Part shown: piece by piece, positions 1-9,803 of the stretch
How positions within the stretch are numbered: position 1 is the stretch's first letter
Layout: every line of letters begins with the position of its first letter
Assembly (NCBI GenBank): GCA_964638035.1
Contig: CAZWXD010000017.1
Coordinates: 1 to 64,000 of the forward strand
Length of the DNA stretch: 64,000 bases
Direction: 5' to 3'
Source of the DNA: JAGGAG01 sp964638035
GTDB lineage: Bacteria > Gemmatimonadota > Gemmatimonadetes > Gemmatimonadales > GWC2-71-9
Program-made: the position numbers and the translations under genes
The notes under the pieces: generated by a model
Told to the model about the DNA's origin: nothing
What the model saw: the letters and a program-made list of their open reading frames with translations, nothing else
The model's database searches: none

Positions 1-1
1 G

Positions 2-826
<825 letters not shown>

Positions 827-973
827 GGGAGGACCGGCAGGAGAGCGGCGGGGACGCGGCGGCAGGGCGGCACGGGAGACAGGCGTTTTCCCGCCCCCTC
901 CGCTTCCCTTCCGCCGCACAAGCAGCATCTTCCTGACGGGGTCTCCGTCTGATGCCGCATGCCAGGAGGGTCC

Positions 974-2221
974 ATGAAACCGCGTTCAACCATTGCCGCC
1001 CTTGTCCCGCTCGCCCTGGCCCTGCTGCTGCATGGCCTGCTGGCCACGCCGGGCCATGGACAGTTTGGCATGCTCAAGCAGAAGGCGAAGCAGGCCGCCG
1101 ACCAGGCGGTGGACAAGGCCGCAAGCGACGCGGTGACGAGCGCCACGTCCTCGGGTGAGCCAGCGCCGGCTCCTGAGCCTGCTCCTGCCCCGGCGCCTGC
1201 CGCGACACCGGCCCCGGCGCCTGCCGGTGCCCCTGCCGCCACGCCTGCCGCTGCCCCTGCTGCCCCGAAGGAGTGGGCCAACTACGACTTCGTCCCCGGC
1301 AGCCGCATCCTCTTCGACACCGACTTCACCGAGGACAAGGTGGGGAACTTCCCCCAGCGCCTCGAGTACCTCAGTGGCCAGATGGAGGTAGTCGAGCTGG
1401 ACGGGGTCCGGATGCTCAAGGCGAGTGACCGGGGCGAACTCCTCATTCCCCTGGCCGCACCCCTTCCCGACCGTTACACCGTCGAGGTGGACTTCCTGTC
1501 GCAGAACGGCATCTGGGGTGCCATCTCCCTGGCCTTCGGGCGGGAGCAGAACGGTCCCGGCATCACCCGGGTGGACGTGGGCGACCAGGGCGTGGAGGTC
1601 TTCAACAGTGGCGCGACGGTGGTGAACGCATGGTTCTCGGAGGGACAGAAGGCAGCGCTCAAGGGCACCGTGGTGCATGCCCGGTTCCAGCGTGATGGCA
1701 AGTACCTCAAGGCCTACACCAACGAGCGGCGCATCGCCAACATCCCCAACGCCAGCGCGGAGCGGTCGAACGGGCTCTTCCTCGCCCTCTGGGGACAGGC
1801 GGGCGGCGAAAAGCCGGTCTACGTGAGCCGGATCCGGGTCGCCGAGACCGAGGCGACGGTCTATGACGCCCTGTCATCCACCGGCCGGTGGAGCACCCAG
1901 GGCATCCTGTTCGACACCGGGAAGGATGTCGTCAAGCCCGAGTCCACGCCCACACTCAAGGAGATCGCGGCGGCGCTCACGAGCCACCCTGACCTCAGGG
2001 TGGAGATCCAGGGCCATACCGACAACGTCGGCAAGGCGGCGGACAACCAGGCGCTGAGCGAGGCGCGGGCGGCCGCGGTCAAGGCGGCGCTCGTGGGCAG
2101 CTACGGCGTCAATGCCGCGCAGCTCACGACGAAGGGGTATGGCGACACGAAGCCCGTGGCCGACAACAAGACGGCGGAGGGGCGGCAGAACAACCGGAGG
2201 GTGGAGCTGGTGAAGCAGTAG
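974..2221 (+). CDS. OmpA-family outer-membrane/periplasmic protein
   Basis: The 415-residue protein has a Sec signal peptide (basic MKPR, then a Leu/Ala core, cleavage near GHG-QF). A long Pro/Ala linker follows (about residues 60-100). The central domain (about 110-290) looks like a LamG or concanavalin-like beta sandwich. The C-terminal OmpA domain (about 300-415) has ILFDTGKDVVKPES, EIQGHTDNVG and the closing RRVELVK, which bind peptidoglycan. It probably links outer membrane and cell wall. ATG 974 is preferred over the in-frame ATG 959 because AGGAGGG lies just before it and the signal peptide then begins with MKPR. It runs convergent with the HD-GYP gene, 10 bases apart. Confidence 0.85.
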   Translation: MKPRSTIAALVPLALALLLHGLLATPGHGQFGMLKQKAKQAADQAVDKAASDAVTSATSSGEPAPAPEPAPAPAPAATPAPAPAGAPAATPAAAPAAPKEWANYDFVPGSRILFDTDFTEDKVGNFPQRLEYLSGQMEVVELDGVRMLKASDRGELLIPLAAPLPDRYTVEVDFLSQNGIWGAISLAFGREQNGPGITRVDVGDQGVEVFNSGATVVNAWFSEGQKAALKGTVVHARFQRDGKYLKAYTNERRIANIPNASAERSNGLFLALWGQAGGEKPVYVSRIRVAETEATVYDALSSTGRWSTQGILFDTGKDVVKPESTPTLKEIAAALTSHPDLRVEIQGHTDNVGKAADNQALSEARAAAVKAALVGSYGVNAAQLTTKGYGDTKPVADNKTAEGRQNNRRVELVKQ

Positions 2222-2231
2222 GAAGCGGGAG

Positions 2232-3398
2232 CTACTCCGGCATCGGTTGCCGGATGGGGATGCTCTCCCGCACCATCATGCAGAAGACCTTCACGATTGC
2301 GGGATCCACCTCGGTCCCGGCGCGGGACTCGAGGTAGGTGAGCGCCTTCTCCGGGTCCCACGCCTCGCGGTAGGGACGGTTGGTGCAGAGGGCGTCGTAC
2401 ACGTCGCAGATGTGCACGATGCGGCTCGCGTAGTGGCAGTCGCGCCGGAACTTGAACGTCGGGTAGCCGCCCCCGTCGATGCACACGTGGTGCTCGTAGG
2501 CCACCACCGCGGCGAGCCCCAGCCCTCGCTCCCGTGCCATCACGATCCGCGCCCCTTCCACCGGGTGCGCATTCATGATGGCGCGCTCCTCGTCGGTCAG
2601 CTTGCCGGGCTTGGTCAGCACCTCCTTCGGGATCCTGGTCTTGCCCACGTCATGGAGCAGGCCCGCCACCCCAAAGCTTCGCACTTCCTCGCGCCCCAGG
2701 CCCAGCCGCTCGGCCAGGCCCATGGCCAGCACCGAGACGTTGCAGGCGTGCGTGGTGGTGTACTGGTCGAACCGCTTGAGGTCGAGCAGCGGGAGCAGCA
2801 TGCGCCGCTCGAGCTGCATGGCCACCGACAGCGAGCGCACCACGGTCTCCACCTCGGTCATGGGGAGCTGCTCCCCCTCCTGCACCTCCCCGTGGATCCA
2901 CTCGACCGCCGCCGCCTCGTCGCGAAGCGAGAGCATGCCGCTGAAGGCGCCGGCAACAGCCTGCATGGCGCCGTCACGCGCCGCCTTGCTGGTGAGCTCA
3001 CGCACCAGCAGGGGACCGAAGCGGATGGCGCCCTCCGCCATCTGGCGGGCCTCGCTGCTGCCGCCGTCGGCCCGGCCCGCCGTGCGCCGCCAGAGTTCAT
3101 CCACGAAGCCTGCGTACTCATCCCGGGTGACGCCGGCATCCACCTCGATGCGCTCGACACCCACCTCGGCCAGTCGGCCGGCCCAGTCCCATCCTGCCAG
3201 CTCCGGCACGGTGCGCTGCCCCACCACCGTCTCCGCACCGACGAACGAGGCATCGAACCGGGGCTGCGCCTCGAGCACGCGCAGCAGGCGCTCGTAGCTG
3301 GTGTCGAGCGCACGCTCGCGCGCGGGGTGGCCGTCGGCGTAGAGGTTCATGGTGGCCAGGCACTGGCCCAGGGAGATCAGGTAGCTGCTGGGCGTCAC
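2232..3398 (-). CDS. HD-GYP domain phosphohydrolase
   Basis: The C-terminal half holds an HD-GYP domain, the class that hydrolyses cyclic di-GMP. Visible motifs are LLHDVGK (metal ligands), a downstream NAHP and the HHxxxDGxGYP signature (here DGGGYP), then DVYDAL. The N-terminal half (about 1-190) is alpha-helical with no recognised domain and no REC or PAS module, so its signal input is unclear. It overlaps the upstream HEAT-like gene by four bases (ATGA), implying coupled translation and probably a working pair. All catalytic motifs seem intact, so activity is expected; the substrate is inferred from the family. Confidence 0.9.
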   Translation of the reverse strand: MTPSSYLISLGQCLATMNLYADGHPARERALDTSYERLLRVLEAQPRFDASFVGAETVVGQRTVPELAGWDWAGRLAEVGVERIEVDAGVTRDEYAGFVDELWRRTAGRADGGSSEARQMAEGAIRFGPLLVRELTSKAARDGAMQAVAGAFSGMLSLRDEAAAVEWIHGEVQEGEQLPMTEVETVVRSLSVAMQLERRMLLPLLDLKRFDQYTTTHACNVSVLAMGLAERLGLGREEVRSFGVAGLLHDVGKTRIPKEVLTKPGKLTDEERAIMNAHPVEGARIVMARERGLGLAAVVAYEHHVCIDGGGYPTFKFRRDCHYASRIVHICDVYDALCTNRPYREAWDPEKALTYLESRAGTEVDPAIVKVFCMMVRESIPIRQPMPE

Positions 3399-5452
3399 GC
3401 GGCCTGCTCCTGGCCGTTGGCAGCGGCCACCAGCTCGGGATCACCCGACTCGACCGCCGCACGCAGGGCGTACGCCGCCTGCGGGTTGTCCCGCCACCGC
3501 CGGGACAGGACCAGGAGTGCGGCGACCATGTCAGGCGACTTGGCGGCGAGGCGGGGCCCGCGGAACAGGGTGCGCTTCGTGAGCACGTGCTCCAGCAGCC
3601 AGTCACGCGTGGCCGGCGTCTGCACCTGTGCCAGCAGCCGAATGCCCCGCGCCCGGAGTTCCATGGGCTGCGCCGTGTTGTTGAGGAGCTTCATGAGCCG
3701 CGACAGCGCCGCCCTGGGCAGCCCGCCACCCGCGGCGGCATCGAGCCCGAAGCGCACCACCCGCGGGTCGGCATCGCCCAGCGCCAGGTGGATCGCCTCC
3801 TCCCGCTCGCGCGGCTGGCGCACCATGACGCTCAGCGCCTGGAAGCGCACCGTCACGTCCTGGTGCTCCGCCCACGGCTTCGCCGTGAAGCCCGGGGGCA
3901 GGGACTTGAGCCGCGCCAGCAGGGCGAGGAGGTTCCGCTGCACGTACCATGGCGCCCGGGGCAACCGGTCCACCAGCACGTCCGCGATGTCGCCCCCCAT
4001 GGTGGCGAGCCGCTCCAGGATCAGGCGGCGGGTGCCCTGCGACTCGGAGATCGCGAGCGCATCCAGGAGGCCGCCCGCACTCTCGGGGCCCAACTCGGCG
4101 AGGAGCCGCGGGCAACCCTCGGCGTCGATCGGCTCCTCCAGCAGGATGCGTCGCAGCATCTCCGGGGACACCAGGTGGCGCCGCACGGCCGGGACCGTCT
4201 CGCTCGCCTCGGTCGCGGTGGCCAGCAGGTCCAGCATCTCACTGAGCTGGCGCGACTCCAGCATCAGCTCGACCGCCTCGAGGACGTGGTCACCCGTCGC
4301 ATTGGTCTCGAGCGCGATCTGCAGCAGGCGGCGACCTTCGCCGGCGAGCGGCGCGGCGCCCTCATCCATCGCCTGCTCGAACCGGGACACCTGCTCCAGC
4401 AGGCGGGTGTGCTGTTGCGGGTTGGGATCCTCCAGCGTCCAGTTGTCCACCAGCTCGCGGGCGGCATCGCGCAGTGCCGTGTCGCCCTGCCCGGCCGACT
4501 CGCCGTCGCCGGTGGCCTGGTTGGCGAGCTTCCGGAGGAGGCGCAGCATGTAGTGCGAGATGTTCTGCTCGTTCGAGGAGGCCGCGGCCTGCACCAGCTC
4601 CACCACGGTGTCCACCGGGAGTGCATCCACCGCCTCCACCAGCAATTGCCGCTGCTCCTCCCGTGTCTGGGCCGAGAAGAGCCAGGAGAGCGCCTGCGGC
4701 GAGAGCCCCGACACGAGGGACCGCATCCGGCTCTCCACCGCCACGCGCTCGTCACGCCCGGCCCCGCGGGCGTAGTGCCCGAGGCGCACCAGCATCGCCC
4801 CCACCTCGCGCCCGCTCCGCTGGTCCCGCACGTAGTCATTGATGCGGGACGCAATCGTTCCGGGGGCGGTGTCTGCGTCGCCCAGGGTGTCGGCATCGGC
4901 GCCGTCCAGCGTGGCGGCCGCGAGCAGCTTCCAGAGGCGGTCCACGTTGCTGGCGTCGCCCTCGCCCTCCCCGGCAGCGCCATCCCTTCCGAGTGCGAGG
5001 CGACGGAAGGCGTGGGCCGCCACGGAGACGTGCGGCCAGGTGGGGAGGGGCTCGCCATTCCCGTGCAGCCGCTCCCGGAAGTGCTGGGGATCGGTGCTCA
5101 GCACGTGCAGCATGTCCGACAGCTCGTCGGCGGTGACGCCGCGCTGCAACTCGATGGCGCCCACCTCGCGACGGTGCAGGCGCTCCGCCAGCTCGGCGAC
5201 CACCGCGTTGCTGTCGTCCACTGGCGCGCCGTCGACCAGCAGCTCGCGCCTGGCAATGCCCACCTGGACGGACGCCCGAGCCTCGAGCAGGCGCTCCAGG
5301 GCCTCGTTCACGGCGGCGTCGGCCGTGACCAGCGTGGGATGCCCTCGAGGATAGGTGGCGTGCTTGTGGAGTGCGACGGAAAAACGGGCGAGGAACCGAA
5401 CCAGGGTGTCGGAGGCAGGGGGCCGCTCGGATGACGCCATGGCACCGCTCAT
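3395..5452 (-). CDS. Large helical repeat (HEAT-like) protein of unknown function
   Basis: The 685 residues are rich in Leu, Ala, Arg and Glu and are built of repeated helix pairs. The second half carries HEAT-like units of the form ADPRVVRFGLDAAAGGG. There is no signal peptide, membrane segment or catalytic motif. The N-terminus (RFLARFSVALHKHATYPRGHP) resembles the start of the HD-GYP protein next to it (ISLGQCLATMNLYADGHP), suggesting a shared small domain. Its stop codon overlaps the HD-GYP start, so it may be a scaffold or regulator of that enzyme. A TAGCTT box 6 bases before the ATG, and no ribosome-binding site, suggest a leaderless start. Function is unknown. Confidence 0.75.
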   Translation of the reverse strand: MSGAMASSERPPASDTLVRFLARFSVALHKHATYPRGHPTLVTADAAVNEALERLLEARASVQVGIARRELLVDGAPVDDSNAVVAELAERLHRREVGAIELQRGVTADELSDMLHVLSTDPQHFRERLHGNGEPLPTWPHVSVAAHAFRRLALGRDGAAGEGEGDASNVDRLWKLLAAATLDGADADTLGDADTAPGTIASRINDYVRDQRSGREVGAMLVRLGHYARGAGRDERVAVESRMRSLVSGLSPQALSWLFSAQTREEQRQLLVEAVDALPVDTVVELVQAAASSNEQNISHYMLRLLRKLANQATGDGESAGQGDTALRDAARELVDNWTLEDPNPQQHTRLLEQVSRFEQAMDEGAAPLAGEGRRLLQIALETNATGDHVLEAVELMLESRQLSEMLDLLATATEASETVPAVRRHLVSPEMLRRILLEEPIDAEGCPRLLAELGPESAGGLLDALAISESQGTRRLILERLATMGGDIADVLVDRLPRAPWYVQRNLLALLARLKSLPPGFTAKPWAEHQDVTVRFQALSVMVRQPREREEAIHLALGDADPRVVRFGLDAAAGGGLPRAALSRLMKLLNNTAQPMELRARGIRLLAQVQTPATRDWLLEHVLTKRTLFRGPRLAAKSPDMVAALLVLSRRWRDNPQAAYALRAAVESGDPELVAAANGQEQAA

Positions 5453-5461
5453 CCTAGGAAG

Positions 5462-5704
5462 CTATGGAGCGCCGTGCCATTTGGCGATATGGGCCGGCCC
5501 CCCCTCCAGGTGCCGCCGCTGGATCCTGGCCCGTCGCAGCGCCGCCGCCCCGGCCGCCGCCAGGCCCGCGACGACAAGCCAGAGCCAGGGCTGCCGCCGG
5601 GTCCAGGCCAGGACGCCGAACTCCGCGGCGCCCACGGCCATCAGCAGCGCCGACGTGCGCCAGAGCCGGTACAGGCGGATGCGCGAAGCGTCCACCCGGG
5701 TCAT
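5462..5704 (-). CDS. Small two-helix membrane protein, unknown
   Basis: An 80-residue protein with an N-terminal basic segment (RIRLYRLWR) and two hydrophobic stretches (about 16-30 and 38-58) joined by a short Arg-rich turn; the C-terminus is basic and probably cytosolic. The ATG overlaps the stop of the M1 peptidase gene (ATGA), which is the main support for it being real. I recognise no family. It may be a small envelope accessory of the peptidase or phospholipase genes upstream, but nothing in the sequence proves that. Confidence 0.6.
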   Translation of the reverse strand: MTRVDASRIRLYRLWRTSALLMAVGAAEFGVLAWTRRQPWLWLVVAGLAAAGAAALRRARIQRRHLEGGPAHIAKWHGAP

Positions 5705-7719
5705 CGTGGCCAGACCTGGTTGGACCGGTCCACGTCCGGCATCCGCTCACCGGGGTCGATCTCCACCCGCGTGAAGTGCTCCGGCGCCGCCATGCGAACC
5801 GTCACCTTCCGGCTCCCGCCCATCCATGCATCCACCGGGATCACCGCTTCCGTGGTCTCGCCCGTCGCATTCCGTGCCACCAGCCGCACCGGCATGATGG
5901 CGCGTTCCCGGTTCTCCACCGTCACGTCCAGGCTGTCACCCACCTGCACCGCGCGTTCGATGGCCTGGTCGAGCTTCCACGTCTCGTAGTACCACTCGCG
6001 CCAGAACCAGTCGAGGTTGGTGCCCGACACGTCGCTCATGGTGTTCCAGAAGTCGCGCGGCATCGGGTGCTTCCACATCCAGCGGCGCCCATACTCCCGG
6101 AGGCCGCGGGCCACGGCCGAGTCGCCCACCACGCCCCCGAGCGCACCCAGCAGCGTGGCGGGCTTGAAGTAGCTCGCCACGCCGTACTCGCCGTAGTTGG
6201 GGTAGTCGTCCCCGCCCCGCATGAGTTCGGTCTCGCCCGCATAGCGCACCGACTCGAGGTAGTTGCGCCGCGACTCCTCGGCATCGTTCGAGCTGGGGAA
6301 TTCCGCCTTGATGGCGAAGGCCTGGAGGTACTGCGCCAGGCCCTCATCCATCCAGGCGTACCGCTTCTCGTCGGAGCCCACCATCATGGGGAACCACATG
6401 TGGGCAATCTCGTGCGCGATCACGTCGAAGAGGCTGCGCGGGTTCCAGTCGCCGCCGATGCAGGTGAGCATCGGGTACTCCATGCCGCCACAACTGGGAG
6501 GGCCGTCCACCACCGACATGTGCGCCCACGGGTAGGGCCACAGCATGGTGGAGAACACGCCGACGGCCTTGACGCCATACTGTGCGGCCTCCCGCCAGCC
6601 GCCGCGGATGCCATCGGGCCGGTAGAAGCTGTACACCACCGTGCTGTCCACCGTGCCATTGCCGTCCCGGTCACCCACCGGGGCACTCGCCGCATCCCAG
6701 AGGTAGAGGTTGGAGGTGGCCCAGGTCACGTCGCGCACGTTCGTCGCCTGGAACTTCCAGGTGAGCGTGCCGTCCTGGCCCGGGCGCGTGGACTTCCCCG
6801 CCACCCGTTCGTCCGGCCGCACCACGTTGACCGTCCCGCTCGAGCCGGGCACCGTGGCGAGGCGCTGCAAGGTCTCCTCGCTCAGCACCTCGGCGGCATT
6901 GGTGAGCTGGCCAGTCGAGGTCACGAGCCATCCCGCCGGCACGGTGAGCGAGACGTCGTAGTCGGCATAGCCCATGTAGAACTCGGCGTTGCCGAGGTAC
7001 TGGTCCACCTGCCAGCCGTTGACGTCGTCATAAACCGCGACCTGCGGGTACCAGTACGAGAGCACGTAGGTCTCGCGGTCCTGCCCGCCCCGCGGCCCGT
7101 TGGGCGGCACCCGGAGGTCCCACGTGAAGTCCAGCGCAAGCGTGGCCCCGGGGGCCAGCGGCTCGGGCAGCTGGATCGCCATGACGGTGCCCTTCACGTG
7201 GTACCCGGGCGCCAGGGCGCCGGGGAGCGTGACCGGGAGGTCGGTCCCGTTCGCGGCAACCCGCGTGAAGCTGATGCCGCCCAGCTGCGCCAGGACCTCG
7301 GTGTTCTTCTTCGCCCCGGGTTCGAAGAGGTTGCCGTAGGCCTGCACGTAGATGACCGGCAGCGTGCCGGGCGAGTTGTTGTGGTAGGTGACCTGCGCCG
7401 TGCCGCTGAGGCGCTTGCTCACCGTGTTGAGCTCAGCGCGCAGCACGTAGCGGGTGGATTGCTGCCAGTAGGCGGGGCCAGGCGCCCCGTCGAGGCTCCT
7501 GGTTCCGCGTGCCACGGCCTGGTCGAACGCCGGCCAGGCCGGCAGGCCGTACGCCTTCGCCTTTCCGGTCGGCGCCGCGGGCGCGCGGGGCGCCGTCGCG
7601 GTGGGCGCTGGCAGTCCCGGTGCCGGGGCCACGGATGTGGTGGACTGGGGCGACGCACAGGCGGCCACCATGAGGAAGAGGGCCGCCGCCCCGCGCACAC
7701 CGTACCGTTGCGACTGCAT
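5701..7719 (-). CDS. M1-family (gluzincin) metallopeptidase lipoprotein
   Basis: A zinc aminopeptidase-type protein of about 672 residues. The zinc site is HEIAH at about 436-440 with the third ligand Glu at about 459 in WMDEG, the HEXXH-(18)-E spacing of the M1 family; GGMEYP upstream corresponds to the exopeptidase GAMEN region. The N-terminus is a lipoprotein signal ending LMVAAC, so it is an anchored extracytoplasmic enzyme. Two starts are possible: ATG 7725, which overlaps the previous stop as ATGA, or ATG 7719, which has AGGAG at a better 8-base spacing; I use 7719. The open frame extends upstream into the phospholipase gene, but that part is antisense-like noise. Confidence 0.9.
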   Translation of the reverse strand: MQSQRYGVRGAAALFLMVAACASPQSTTSVAPAPGLPAPTATAPRAPAAPTGKAKAYGLPAWPAFDQAVARGTRSLDGAPGPAYWQQSTRYVLRAELNTVSKRLSGTAQVTYHNNSPGTLPVIYVQAYGNLFEPGAKKNTEVLAQLGGISFTRVAANGTDLPVTLPGALAPGYHVKGTVMAIQLPEPLAPGATLALDFTWDLRVPPNGPRGGQDRETYVLSYWYPQVAVYDDVNGWQVDQYLGNAEFYMGYADYDVSLTVPAGWLVTSTGQLTNAAEVLSEETLQRLATVPGSSGTVNVVRPDERVAGKSTRPGQDGTLTWKFQATNVRDVTWATSNLYLWDAASAPVGDRDGNGTVDSTVVYSFYRPDGIRGGWREAAQYGVKAVGVFSTMLWPYPWAHMSVVDGPPSCGGMEYPMLTCIGGDWNPRSLFDVIAHEIAHMWFPMMVGSDEKRYAWMDEGLAQYLQAFAIKAEFPSSNDAEESRRNYLESVRYAGETELMRGGDDYPNYGEYGVASYFKPATLLGALGGVVGDSAVARGLREYGRRWMWKHPMPRDFWNTMSDVSGTNLDWFWREWYYETWKLDQAIERAVQVGDSLDVTVENRERAIMPVRLVARNATGETTEAVIPVDAWMGGSRKVTVRMAAPEHFTRVEIDPGERMPDVDRSNQVWPR

Positions 7720-7721
7720 GG

Positions 7722-9209
7722 TCATGTCTCCTGGATTTCGCGAGCGACATGCACTGGTGCCTTCGGCTCCGCATCCGCCGGGAGCACCACCTTGCGCAGT
7801 CGCCAGGCCTTGACGAGGGCCGCGGCACCAAGCCAGGCGGCCAGGACCGCGAGCGGCAACGCCAGTGCCCGCGGAAAGAAGAAGCCGATCGCTGCAACCA
7901 CCACAAGCAGGACGCCCAGCCGAGCCACGAGCCCGCTCTCGGCGGCCCCGAGCAACCGCTGCTGCGTGAAGGCGGATCCCATGGCATTCGCCACGCGCAT
8001 GGCCGATGCGGCGGCGTGGCCCGACCCGCCCCCGCTGCGCCTGCGCCACCACTTCCGCCTCGTGGCGATCGCGGGCTCCACCCGCCGGCGGCCCGAGAGC
8101 AGGATCTCGGTGGCGTTGTCGAGGTCGGTGTGGTACATCGCCTCCATCTCCCGGGCAAAGCCGTCGTGCTCCACCGCCACGTCCAGCTCGTAGTTCCCGA
8201 GCCAGCTCGACAGGTTCAGGTTGGTCGAGCCCACCCGCGCCCAGCGCCCATCCACCACGGCGGTCTTCGCGTGCAGCATCGAACCCTTCCACTCGAAGAC
8301 CCGGACCCCACCCTCGAGGAGCGGCCGGTACGCGCTGCGCGAGAGCGGGCTCAGCAGCGGCACGTCGCTCGACCCCGGCACCAGGAGGCGGACGTCAACC
8401 CCGTCCTGCGCCGCACTCGTGAGCGCCTGTACATACGAGGGCACCCCCACGAAGTAGGCATCGGTGAGCCAGAGCGTCCGGGTCGCAAGGGCGGAGACGA
8501 CCAGGTCGAGCCGATAGACACCCATCGTGGTGGGAATCGTGTCGATGACACGAAGCGGAACATCGCCCACCGCCGGCAGGGTCGCAGGGTCGCTGAGGGC
8601 CGCGTCCGGGAGGGGGGAGCCGCAGGCAGCCCATGCGTCGGCGAACGCCCGGTCGAGGTCGGCCACCGCCGGGCCTTCGAGCCGGATCCCCGTGTCCCGC
8701 CAGGGATCCCTGCCCCGCGCCAGGTTGCCCTCCCACCTGGCACTCAGGCACAGCCCCGTGACGAACCCGACGCGCCCATCCACCGAGAGCATCTTCCGGT
8801 GGTCCCGGGAGAAGGCGCCGAACGGGTCGTCGAACCGGGGCGGGTTGAAGGCGCGGACTTCCACGCCCGCCGCGCGGAGCGGCGCATAGAAGTGACGGCC
8901 CGACTCACCCAGGCAGCCAACCCAGTCGTAGAGCAGCCGGACCGCCACACCCTCACGCGCCTTGCGCGCCAGCGCCGCAGCGAACTGCTGCCCCACGCGG
9001 TCATCGGAGATGATGTAGCACTCGAGGTGGACCTGCCGCTCAGCGCGCTCGATCGCCTCGAGCCAGGCCGGAAAGTGCTCCCGGGAATCCCGCAGCAGTG
9101 CCACGGCATTCCCGGGGGTGAGTTGTGAGTCGGACGCGCGCGAGAAGGCCTGCTCCGCGTACACCTTGAGCGGCGAGGGCTCGCCGCGCCGGTGCGCCAG
9201 CTCCGTCAC
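7722..9209 (-). CDS. Phospholipase D / cardiolipin synthase family protein
   Basis: It has two HKD catalytic motifs in the expected order: HRKMLSVDG in the first half and HAKTAVVDG followed by GSTNLN in the second, which together form one active site. This is the layout of cardiolipin synthases and related phosphatidyltransferases. Unlike many synthases, the N-terminus lacks transmembrane helices; instead two hydrophobic segments lie near the C-terminus (about 435-480), which should anchor it to the membrane. Start is GTG 9209, overlapping the DinB stop (GTGA). It could also hydrolyse or transfer other phosphodiesters. Confidence 0.88.
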   Translation of the reverse strand: MTELAHRRGEPSPLKVYAEQAFSRASDSQLTPGNAVALLRDSREHFPAWLEAIERAERQVHLECYIISDDRVGQQFAAALARKAREGVAVRLLYDWVGCLGESGRHFYAPLRAAGVEVRAFNPPRFDDPFGAFSRDHRKMLSVDGRVGFVTGLCLSARWEGNLARGRDPWRDTGIRLEGPAVADLDRAFADAWAACGSPLPDAALSDPATLPAVGDVPLRVIDTIPTTMGVYRLDLVVSALATRTLWLTDAYFVGVPSYVQALTSAAQDGVDVRLLVPGSSDVPLLSPLSRSAYRPLLEGGVRVFEWKGSMLHAKTAVVDGRWARVGSTNLNLSSWLGNYELDVAVEHDGFAREMEAMYHTDLDNATEILLSGRRRVEPAIATRRKWWRRRSGGGSGHAAASAMRVANAMGSAFTQQRLLGAAESGLVARLGVLLVVVAAIGFFFPRALALPLAVLAAWLGAAALVKAWRLRKVVLPADAEPKAPVHVAREIQET

Positions 9210-9745
9210 CCGCCGCCGCCACCGAGGTAGCGCTCCTGGAGGACGCGGCGATGGTGCACTTCATGGCCCGCCGTGGCCCACGCCAGTGCCCGCACCGACA
9301 TCGTATTGCCATTGGCGACGCCCCGCCGTGCCCAGGCCTGGCGCGGCAGGGTCCGGAGCAGCGAGACGGTGGCTGCACGCACCGCCTTGAAGTCATCCAC
9401 CACGCGCTTGAAGCGCTGGCGCTCTGCCGCCTGCTCGGGCACCCACGCATTCTCGTCGAACCCGGGCAGCGGACCCTGGTCACCGCGCGCAAAGGTGAGC
9501 ATGCGATAGCCCCACACCCGCTCGGCGTCGGCCAGGTGGGCCACCACCTCGCGGATGCTCCACTTGTCAGGGGCATATCGATGGGCGGCCCGCGCTTCGT
9601 CGATTCCCTTGAGCAGCCCGAGCGTCACCTTCGCCTCGGCGCGAAGCGTCCGGATGATGTCGCCTGCCGGGGCCTCGTCGATGTACGCCGCGTACGAGGG
9701 TGGAAATTCGTCTGCCGGTGGACGGATGGCCTGGTATGCTGGCAT
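9206..9745 (-). CDS. DinB-fold putative metal-dependent enzyme
   Basis: A 179-residue four-helix DinB-family protein. The probable metal-binding histidines are in VVAHLADAERVWGYR (about residue 70) and in GHEVHHRRVLQERY near the C-terminus. Members characterised elsewhere include thiol S-transferases acting with bacillithiol or mycothiol; the substrate here cannot be read from sequence. It is the first gene of a run that continues through the phospholipase and peptidase genes with 4-base overlaps. A TAGATT box 6 bases before ATG, with no Shine-Dalgarno sequence, suggests a leaderless start. Confidence 0.88.
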   Translation of the reverse strand: MPAYQAIRPPADEFPPSYAAYIDEAPAGDIIRTLRAEAKVTLGLLKGIDEARAAHRYAPDKWSIREVVAHLADAERVWGYRMLTFARGDQGPLPGFDENAWVPEQAAERQRFKRVVDDFKAVRAATVSLLRTLPRQAWARRGVANGNTMSVRALAWATAGHEVHHRRVLQERYLGGGGG

Positions 9746-9751
9746 GGGAGA

Positions 9752-9757
9752 AATCTA
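9752..9757 (-). promoter_or_regulatory. Putative -10 box (TAGATT) for leaderless DinB gene
   Basis: TAGATT on the minus strand ends 6 bases before ATG 9745. The spacer is TCTCCC and there is no ribosome-binding site. It fits the TANNNT set described in the findings. No clear -35 is seen. Confidence 0.5.
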
Positions 9758-9803
9758 CAGCCACGGGCGGCTCACTGCCGGTGGCGGCGTGCGTGCCTGA
9801 GGC

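Noticed and set aside
1168..1266. Repetitive Pro/Ala-coding stretch as a possible repeat array
   Set aside because: It is the low-complexity linker of the OmpA-like protein; units are irregular and have no spacers.
2247..9128. Very long open frames on the plus strand (for example 2247-4553 and 5464-8193)
   Set aside because: They lie antisense to genes with clear domains, have Arg/His/Pro-rich composition and no motifs. Long antisense frames are expected in GC-rich coding DNA.
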